This document shows, piece after piece, positions 58,746 through 64,000 of a stretch of 64,000 nucleotides of DNA. Within the stretch, counting starts at the first letter, position 1, and every line of letters begins with the position of its first letter. Under the pieces are notes generated by a model, which was given only the letters and a program-made list of their open reading frames with translations, was not told the DNA's origin and did no database searches. The position numbers and the translations under genes are program-made. The DNA comes from Fimenecus sp045655645 (GTDB taxonomy: Bacteria > Bacillota > Clostridia > Oscillospirales > Acutalibacteraceae): positions 1-64,000 of the forward strand of contig JAZOPS010000047.1 in the NCBI GenBank assembly GCA_045655645.1. Direction: 5' to 3'.

Positions 58746-59708
58746 TTGTTTGAACAGATTATCAATGTTGACAGAATGGAACAAGCTGTGAGCCTTTTCG
58801 GAAGTTTTGACGAAAATGTAAAACTCATTGAGGCTCAATATAATGTTAAGATTATCAGCCGTGGTTCAGAGCTTAAAGTCAGTGGCGAAGCCGAAAGCGT
58901 TTCAAAAGCCGTGAGAGCAATTAACGGACTTTTAATGCTTATTAATCGTGGTGAAGCCTTGTCAGAGCAGAATGTGCGATATGTGCTTTCTCTTGTGAAC
59001 GATGGCAATGATGACCGACTTTCTGAAATGACGGGGGACTGTGTTTGCATCACAGCAAAAGGCAAACCAATCAAACCTAAAACATTGGGTCAAAAGAAAT
59101 ATCTTGAAAGTATAAAAAACAATACAATCACTCTCGGTGCAGGCCCTGCTGGTACAGGTAAAACTTATCTCGCAGTTGCAATGGCTGTCAATGCATTCCG
59201 TGCAAAAGAAGTCAACCGTATTATTTTAACTCGTCCCGCAGTTGAAGCAGGTGAGAAACTTGGCTTCTTGCCCGGTGACTTGCAACAGAAAGTTGACCCA
59301 TATTTAAGACCACTTTATGATGCACTTTTTGATATGTTGGGTGCAGAGAGTTTTCAACGCTATCAAGAGCGTGGCAGCATTGAAGTAGCCCCTTTGGCAT
59401 ATATGCGTGGACGAACACTTGATGACAGTTTCATAATCCTTGACGAAGCTCAAAATACAACACGCGAACAAATGAAAATGTTCTTAACCCGTTTAGGTTT
59501 TAATTCAAAAATCGTTGTAACGGGTGATATAACTCAAATTGACTTGCCAGACGGAAAAAAGTCAGGTCTTGTTGAAGCAATGAAAATACTTAAGGGTATT
59601 GACGACATTGCAATTAATCAATTTACAGAAAAAGATGTGGTAAGACACCGTCTTGTTCAGGATATTATAAAAGCTTATGAAAAGCAGGAAATGAGGCAAA
59701 AGAAATGA
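58746..59708 (+). CDS. phoH: PhoH family ATPase
   Basis: This RNA-associated ATPase of 320 residues has an N-terminal KH-like part (about 20-80) and the PhoH P-loop domain: Walker A 'LGAGPAGTGKTYLAVAMAV', 'LTRPAVEAGEKLGFLPGDLQQKVDPYLRPLYD', Walker B 'SFIILDEAQNTT' and 'VVTGDITQIDLP'. It is encoded with ybeY and era across bacteria and is thought to help rRNA processing. The start is TTG 58746, with AGGTG about 10 bases upstream. It overlaps ybeY by 4 bases. Confidence 0.93.
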   Translation: MFEQIINVDRMEQAVSLFGSFDENVKLIEAQYNVKIISRGSELKVSGEAESVSKAVRAINGLLMLINRGEALSEQNVRYVLSLVNDGNDDRLSEMTGDCVCITAKGKPIKPKTLGQKKYLESIKNNTITLGAGPAGTGKTYLAVAMAVNAFRAKEVNRIILTRPAVEAGEKLGFLPGDLQQKVDPYLRPLYDALFDMLGAESFQRYQERGSIEVAPLAYMRGRTLDDSFIILDEAQNTTREQMKMFLTRLGFNSKIVVTGDITQIDLPDGKKSGLVEAMKILKGIDDIAINQFTEKDVVRHRLVQDIIKAYEKQEMRQKK

Positions 59709-60211
59709 ACGAGAAATTAAGAGTAATAATTGACAATCAACAAAATGTAATGAAAATCCCAACAGGTGTGAGAATGCTTGTGCGCCGTTGCTGTAAAGCA
59801 GTGCTTGCAAATGAGGGGTTTGCAGATTCAGCAGAAATCAGCGTAACCTTTGTTGATGATGATACAATCCACGAGCTTAACAAAAAACACAGAAATATTG
59901 ATAAAAGCACAGATGTACTCTCATTCCCAATGGGTGAGAATGGTGAATATGATGTAAATCTCGATACAGGTGCAAAGGTGCTTGGCGACATTATCATTTC
60001 AATTGAGCATGCTTATGCACAAGCAGAAAAATATGGACATACATTGCAACGCGAAATTGGATTTTTAACAGTTCATTCACTTCTTCATCTCTTGGGATAC
60101 GACCACGAAAACGGTGGACTTGAAGCAGTTAAAATGAGAGAAAAAGAAGAAGCAGTTCTCACAAGAGTAGGACTTAAAAGAAACGGAAGTTATTACTTCG
60201 ACGAGGAATAA
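59705..60211 (+). CDS. ybeY: rRNA maturation endoribonuclease YbeY
   Basis: This zinc-dependent RNase of 168 residues matures the 3' end of 16S rRNA and supports ribosome quality control. The metal site HxxxHxxxxxH is complete: His124, His128 and His134 in 'HSLLHLLGYDH'. 'NKKHRNIDKSTDVLSFPM' is the substrate loop with its conserved Arg. ATGA overlap with phoH shows coupling. Confidence 0.95.
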   Translation: MNEKLRVIIDNQQNVMKIPTGVRMLVRRCCKAVLANEGFADSAEISVTFVDDDTIHELNKKHRNIDKSTDVLSFPMGENGEYDVNLDTGAKVLGDIIISIEHAYAQAEKYGHTLQREIGFLTVHSLLHLLGYDHENGGLEAVKMREKEEAVLTRVGLKRNGSYYFDEE

Positions 60212-60212
60212 T

Positions 60213-60683
60213 ATGAAAGCATTGTTAAAAGGCTTTGGCTATGCCTTTAATGGCATATTCATAGCACTCAAAAAAGAGAGGAATTTAAGAATACATACTG
60301 TTTGTATGATTTATATGTATTTCTTCTTGTTCTTCTTCGATTTCTTTGAAATCACGAGAACAGAACTTGCAATAATTTTTCTTGCAAACGGACTTGTAAT
60401 CGGTGGCGAACTAATAAATACAGCGGTTGAAAAAGCTGTGGATTTATATGGCGAAGAGCATACCGAATTGGGCAAAATCGCAAAAGATTGTGCAGCGGGT
60501 GCTGTGCTCGTGTTTGCAATCTTTTCTGTGCTTTGTGGTATTGCAATTATGTATCAACCAAAAGCATTTGAACTCTTATTTAGCTACTTTTTGGACAACC
60601 CATTAAGCATTGCACTCTTTGCAGTTTCAGTAGTAATTTTTACAATTTTTATATTTTTCGGATTTGGAAGGAAAAAGAAATAA
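60213..60683 (+). CDS. dgkA: Diacylglycerol / undecaprenol kinase
   Basis: This small membrane kinase of 156 residues phosphorylates undecaprenol in Gram-positives. The signature 'GGELINTAVEKAVDLYGEEHTELGKIAKDCAAGAVLV' holds the catalytic Glu and metal-binding Glu. Three or four helices are seen, and a C-terminal hydrophobic segment extends the usual about 125-residue form. It sits between ybeY and era, the typical order, 1 base after ybeY. Confidence 0.92.
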   Translation: MKALLKGFGYAFNGIFIALKKERNLRIHTVCMIYMYFFLFFFDFFEITRTELAIIFLANGLVIGGELINTAVEKAVDLYGEEHTELGKIAKDCAAGAVLVFAIFSVLCGIAIMYQPKAFELLFSYFLDNPLSIALFAVSVVIFTIFIFFGFGRKKK

Positions 60684-61577
60684 ATGAATACACCAAAAAC
60701 AGCGTTTATTGCAATTGTAGGTAAAGCGAATGTTGGCAAGTCTTCAATTCTCAATAAACTTTTAGGAACAAAAATCGCAATAGTTTCTTCAAAACCACAG
60801 ACAACAAGAACAAGAATTATGGGCGTGCTTACAACTGACGATAATGTTCAGTTGGTATTTACAGATACACCGGGATTTCATAAGCCAAAAACAAAACTCG
60901 GCGAAAAAATGGTTAAAGCAGTTAGTGATAGCATTGAAGGTGTTGACGCTTGCCTTTTAGTAGTTGAACCTGATGGTGAATTAAACCCTGCTGAGCTTGA
61001 ACTTGTTGAGAAAATCAAAAAAGGCAAAAACCCTGCAATTCTTGCAATCAATAAAATTGATACAGTTAAAGAAAAAGAAAATCTCATTTCAAGAATAGCA
61101 GAAATGACGGAATATTATGATTTTGATGCAATTGTTCCTGTTTCTGCACAAAATGGTAGCGGAATAAAAGAACTTTTAGAAGAACTCAAAAAATTAGCAT
61201 TTGAATCAGAGCATTTCTTCCCAGAAGACACTCTCACAGACCAACCTGAAAGAGTGTTAGCAGGTGAAATTATTCGTGAAAAAATGCTTCGACTTTTAGA
61301 TAAAGAAATTCCACATGGTACTGCCGTGAGCATCGAAAAAATGCGTGAGCGCAGTGACGGAATAATGGATGTTGAAGCAACAATTTTCTGTGAAAGAGAT
61401 AGCCACAAGGGTATCATTATCGGTAAAGGTGGCGCAATGCTTAAAAAGATTTCAACCTATGCCCGACAAGATATGGAAAACTTTTTCGGTTGCAAAATCA
61501 ATCTTCAATGCTGGGTAAAAGTTAAAGAAGGTTGGCGCAACCGCGAAGGTCTTATTCACAATTTCGGATTAGATTAA
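60684..61577 (+). CDS. era: GTPase Era
   Basis: This ribosome-assembly GTPase of 297 residues binds 16S rRNA near its 3' end. G1 is 'GKANVGKSS' at about 13-21, G3 'DTPGFH', G4 'NKID' and G5 'VSAQNGSGI'. The C-terminal KH domain is 'GIIIGKGGAMLKKISTYARQDMENFFGCKINLQCWVKVKEGWR'. ATG follows dgkA directly (TAAATG). Length and motifs are canonical. Confidence 0.96.
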   Translation: MNTPKTAFIAIVGKANVGKSSILNKLLGTKIAIVSSKPQTTRTRIMGVLTTDDNVQLVFTDTPGFHKPKTKLGEKMVKAVSDSIEGVDACLLVVEPDGELNPAELELVEKIKKGKNPAILAINKIDTVKEKENLISRIAEMTEYYDFDAIVPVSAQNGSGIKELLEELKKLAFESEHFFPEDTLTDQPERVLAGEIIREKMLRLLDKEIPHGTAVSIEKMRERSDGIMDVEATIFCERDSHKGIIIGKGGAMLKKISTYARQDMENFFGCKINLQCWVKVKEGWRNREGLIHNFGLD

Positions 61578-61653
61578 TTTACCAATAAATTTTATTTTTA
61601 CCAATCATATTTCATATTGCACTACACAAATTACTAATGGTAGGTGATTTGTA

Positions 61654-61818
61654 ATGGACAATATGGCAATATGGAGTAAATTTACAAAAAGTGGTAAAGT
61701 CGAAGATTATTTAATGTATAAAAAATCTCTCGAAAACAAAAGACCACAATACGATGAGGATTTCGACGATGAGGACGAATACGGACGGAGTAATACTCAA
61801 AGAACAGAATATTGGTGA
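61654..61818 (+). CDS. YqzL-like small protein
   Basis: This 54-residue protein begins MDNMAIWSKFTKSGKVEDYL, which fits the 'W..F..TG.v..YL.yK' pattern of the YqzL family, and ends in an acidic stretch ('YDEDFDDEDEYG'). In Bacillus yqzL also lies between era and recO. TAGGTGA is 7 bases before ATG 61654. Its last 50 bases overlap recO in another frame. Its role is unknown. Confidence 0.7.
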   Translation: MDNMAIWSKFTKSGKVEDYLMYKKSLENKRPQYDEDFDDEDEYGRSNTQRTEYW

Positions 61819-62509
61819 AAAAGACAAGCTCGTTACGGTACTCACACGCCATAACGGGCTTGTACGAGCATTTGTCCGTGGTGCGAAATCATATAAAAAC
61901 AGAAAATGCAGTTCAACAGGAATGTTCTGCTATTCTAAATTGTCTTTGTACAAAACCAAAGACAGTTACATAATTGACGAGGCCGAGCCAATCGAAACTT
62001 TTTTCGGTCTTCGTGAAGACCTTGAAAGAATTTCATTGGCACAATATTTTTCAGAGCTTATAATGACACTTGTTCAGGAAGAAGAAATAGCAGAAGAATA
62101 TTTAAGACTAATGCTAAATTCTCTTCATTTTTTGTCAAAGGGCACAATGCCACCTGAACAAATCAAAGCCATCACAGAACTTCGAATGATGTGCATAGCA
62201 GGTTATATGCCCAACCTTATTGCCTGTGAGCGTTGTGGTGAATATGAAACTGACACAATGTATTTTAGCGTTGAAGACGGACTTTTATATTGTGATAACT
62301 GTATTTCGTCAGACGCAATGTTTCACCTTGATATAGGGCTTGTTAAAGCACTTCGTCATATTGCTTTTTCAGAATTTGATAAAATCTATTCATTCAAAAT
62401 GGAAGATTATGCATTACCAGATTTATCATATATGACTGAAAAGTATTTATTGGCACAATTACAAAGAACATTCAAAACATTGGATTTCTATAACAGCATA
62501 AAGGTATAA
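61769..62509 (+). CDS. recO: DNA repair protein RecO
   Basis: This recombination mediator of 246 residues helps load RecA on SSB-coated DNA with RecF/RecR. The N-terminal OB fold is 'TDGVILKEQNIGEKDKLVTVLTRHNGLVRAFVRGAKSYKNRK' and the C-terminal half is helical with a zinc site of four Cys ('CERCGEYE' and 'CDNC'). ATG 61769 with GAGGA 8 bases upstream is preferred to ATG 61754. The start lies within the YqzL-like gene. Confidence 0.93.
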   Translation: MRTNTDGVILKEQNIGEKDKLVTVLTRHNGLVRAFVRGAKSYKNRKCSSTGMFCYSKLSLYKTKDSYIIDEAEPIETFFGLREDLERISLAQYFSELIMTLVQEEEIAEEYLRLMLNSLHFLSKGTMPPEQIKAITELRMMCIAGYMPNLIACERCGEYETDTMYFSVEDGLLYCDNCISSDAMFHLDIGLVKALRHIAFSEFDKIYSFKMEDYALPDLSYMTEKYLLAQLQRTFKTLDFYNSIKV

Positions 62510-62513
62510 AAAT

Positions 62514-64000
62514 ATGAACAAGTATTTTATTTCACTTGAACTTGATAAAATTCTCAAAATGTTAAGTGACACAGCATCATCTGCTGATGCAAAAGAAATG
62601 GCACTTAATATCAAGCCATTAACTGACTATTTTGAGGTAACTGAGTTGCTCGATAAAACCGAAGCGGCTTATATTCTTATTGCTAAATTCGGTGCACCAT
62701 CATTTGGCGGTTTACAGAATGTGAATAATGCATTGAGCCGAGCGAGTGCAGGTGGCTCACTTTCTGCAGGTGAACTTTTAAAAATTGCAACTACACTTAA
62801 AATCATTCGTGGAATTACAATCTGGCACGAAAAATGCGCGGGAATGGAAACTAGTCTTGACGATTTATTCAATTCTCTTTATCCAAACAAATATCTTGAA
62901 GAAAAAATCACAAATGCAATTATAAGTGAAACTGAAATAAGTGATAACGCTTCACCTGAACTTAAAGAAATCCGTCGCAAAAAGCGTCATTTTGAAAATA
63001 AAATTCGTGAACAATTAGATAGTATGATTCATTCTTCACACTATTCAAAAATTCTTCGTGACGGAATCATCACTCAGCGTAACGGCCGCTTTGTAGTACC
63101 CGTTAAAGCCGAAAACCGAAGCGAAGTTGCGGGTATGGTTCATGACACATCGGGTAGTGGCGCGACAGTTTTCATTGAGCCTGCTGCGGTTGTTGAAGCA
63201 AATAACGAAATCAAAGTTCTTGAAAGCCGAGAAAAAGATGAAATTGAGAGAATTCTCGCAGAATTATCGGGGATGGCAGGGGAGTTTCAAGACACAATTA
63301 AAATCAGCTTTGATTCTGCAACAATGCTCGACTTGCACTTCGCAAAAGCACACCTTGCTTATAAAATGAAAGCGAGCCGTCCAATCGTGAATAACGATGG
63401 TGAAATTCTTCTTAAAAAAGCAAGACACCCACTTATCGACCCTAAAAAAGTTGTACCCGTTGATATTTCTCTTGGAATAGACTTTGACTCTCTTGTAATA
63501 ACAGGTGCAAATACAGGTGGTAAAACAGTTTCAATTAAAACAATTGGACTTTTAACACTTATGGCAGAGTGTGGACTCATGCTTCCGGTGACTGATAACA
63601 GCAGAATATCAGTTTTCAAAAATGTGTTAGCAGATATTGGCGATGAGCAAAGTATTGAACAGTCACTTTCAACATTCTCTGCTCACATGACAACAATTGT
63701 TGATATATTGAAAACTGCTGACGATAAAAGTCTTGTGCTCATTGACGAATTGGGCGCAGGTACAGACCCTGTTGAAGGTGCGGCATTAGCAGTTGCAATT
63801 CTCGAAAACCTTCGTCGTCAAGGTGCAAAAATCGCATCAACAACTCACTATTCAGAGTTAAAAGAATATGCACTTAAAACAAATAGAGTTGAAAACGGTT
63901 GCTGTGAATTTGATGTGGCATCTTTAAAACCAACATATCGTTTGCTTATCGGTATGCCAGGTCGTTCAAATGCTTTGGCAATTGCAGGTCGCCTTGGAAT
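62514..64000 (+). CDS. mutS2: Endonuclease MutS2 (3' end outside window)
   Basis: The first 495 residues are visible of a protein usually near 790. It starts at ATG 62514, 4 bases after recO. The core and clamp regions (about 1-300) include 'DGIITQRNGRFVVPVKAENRSEVAGMVHDTSGSGATVFIEP', the MutS2 hallmark. Walker A 'TGANTGGKT' is at 330-338, Walker B is 'LVLIDELGAGTDP' and 'TTHYSELK' is the switch His block. The Smr nuclease domain would be beyond the edge. MutS2 acts on branched DNA and on stalled, collided ribosomes in Firmicutes. Confidence 0.93.
   Translation, partial: MNKYFISLELDKILKMLSDTASSADAKEMALNIKPLTDYFEVTELLDKTEAAYILIAKFGAPSFGGLQNVNNALSRASAGGSLSAGELLKIATTLKIIRGITIWHEKCAGMETSLDDLFNSLYPNKYLEEKITNAIISETEISDNASPELKEIRRKKRHFENKIREQLDSMIHSSHYSKILRDGIITQRNGRFVVPVKAENRSEVAGMVHDTSGSGATVFIEPAAVVEANNEIKVLESREKDEIERILAELSGMAGEFQDTIKISFDSATMLDLHFAKAHLAYKMKASRPIVNNDGEILLKKARHPLIDPKKVVPVDISLGIDFDSLVITGANTGGKTVSIKTIGLLTLMAECGLMLPVTDNSRISVFKNVLADIGDEQSIEQSLSTFSAHMTTIVDILKTADDKSLVLIDELGAGTDPVEGAALAVAILENLRRQGAKIASTTHYSELKEYALKTNRVENGCCEFDVASLKPTYRLLIGMPGRSNALAIAGRLG

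Overview
The window is about 64 kb of AT-rich chromosome from a low-GC, Gram-positive anaerobe of the class Clostridia, probably an uncultured gut Oscillospirales-type bacterium. The evidence is: a dcw cluster with a meso-DAP-type MurE; spore-associated ylbJ, yqfC and yqfD; the Firmicutes order yqfC-yqfD-phoH-ybeY-dgkA-era-yqzL-recO; a SCIFF peptide with its radical SAM maturase; AGGAGG-type ribosome binding sites; and consensus sigma-A promoters. No rRNA, CRISPR array or intact transposase gene was seen.

Layout. 1-1.95 kb: the end of an integrative element (excisionase and tyrosine integrase) abutting the 3' end of tRNA-Arg. 2-7 kb: an orphan E2-type acyltransferase, an Orn/Lys/Arg decarboxylase-family protein, and the SCIFF precursor and maturase. 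7-14 kb: nadB-nadC-folC and a GH38 alpha-mannosidase. 14-17 kb (minus strand): prs, and a TetR regulator translationally coupled to a CDF metal exporter. 17-23 kb: a LolD-type ATPase and giant FtsX-like permease, a diguanylate cyclase and a cyclophilin. 23-27.6 kb: mtaD-pnp-mtnA followed by fucO, which looks like a deamination-first salvage route for 5'-methylthioadenosine or 5'-deoxyadenosine. 27.7-33 kb: sdpR-sdpI, glnA, two membrane proteins and a GPH sugar symporter. 33.2-33.7 kb: tRNA-Tyr and tRNA-Thr beside a duplicated tRNA-Tyr 3' end. 33.8-40.5 kb: metabolic genes (sugar isomerase, HAD phosphatase, hisH-hisF, nitroreductase, pncB-ppa) and a small regulatory-looking operon under a 13-bp inverted repeat. 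40.7-54.6 kb: the division and cell-wall cluster mraZ-rsmH-ftsL-pbp-murE-murF-mraY-ftsW-murG-murA-ftsQ-ftsZ, with no murD. 54.7-56 kb: small minus-strand genes and an S23-type four-helix-bundle gene set between two identical 85-bp hairpin arrays. 56-64 kb: ylbJ, then yqfC through mutS2, which runs off the window.

Genes that work together: SCIFF precursor and maturase (thioether peptide); nadB/nadC and pncB/ppa (de novo and salvage NAD, with pyrophosphate removal); mtaD/pnp/mtnA and possibly fucO (recycling of SAM by-products, including the 5'-deoxyadenosine that radical SAM enzymes release); the dcw genes (lipid II synthesis and septation); and phoH/ybeY/era (ribosome maturation).

The least explained structures are the hairpin-array/S23 element at 55.4-56.0 kb, a family of purine-rich heptamer arrays paired with GTAGGGG palindromes in intergenic gaps, the inverted-repeat promoter at 37.3 kb, and the structured leader at the left edge.
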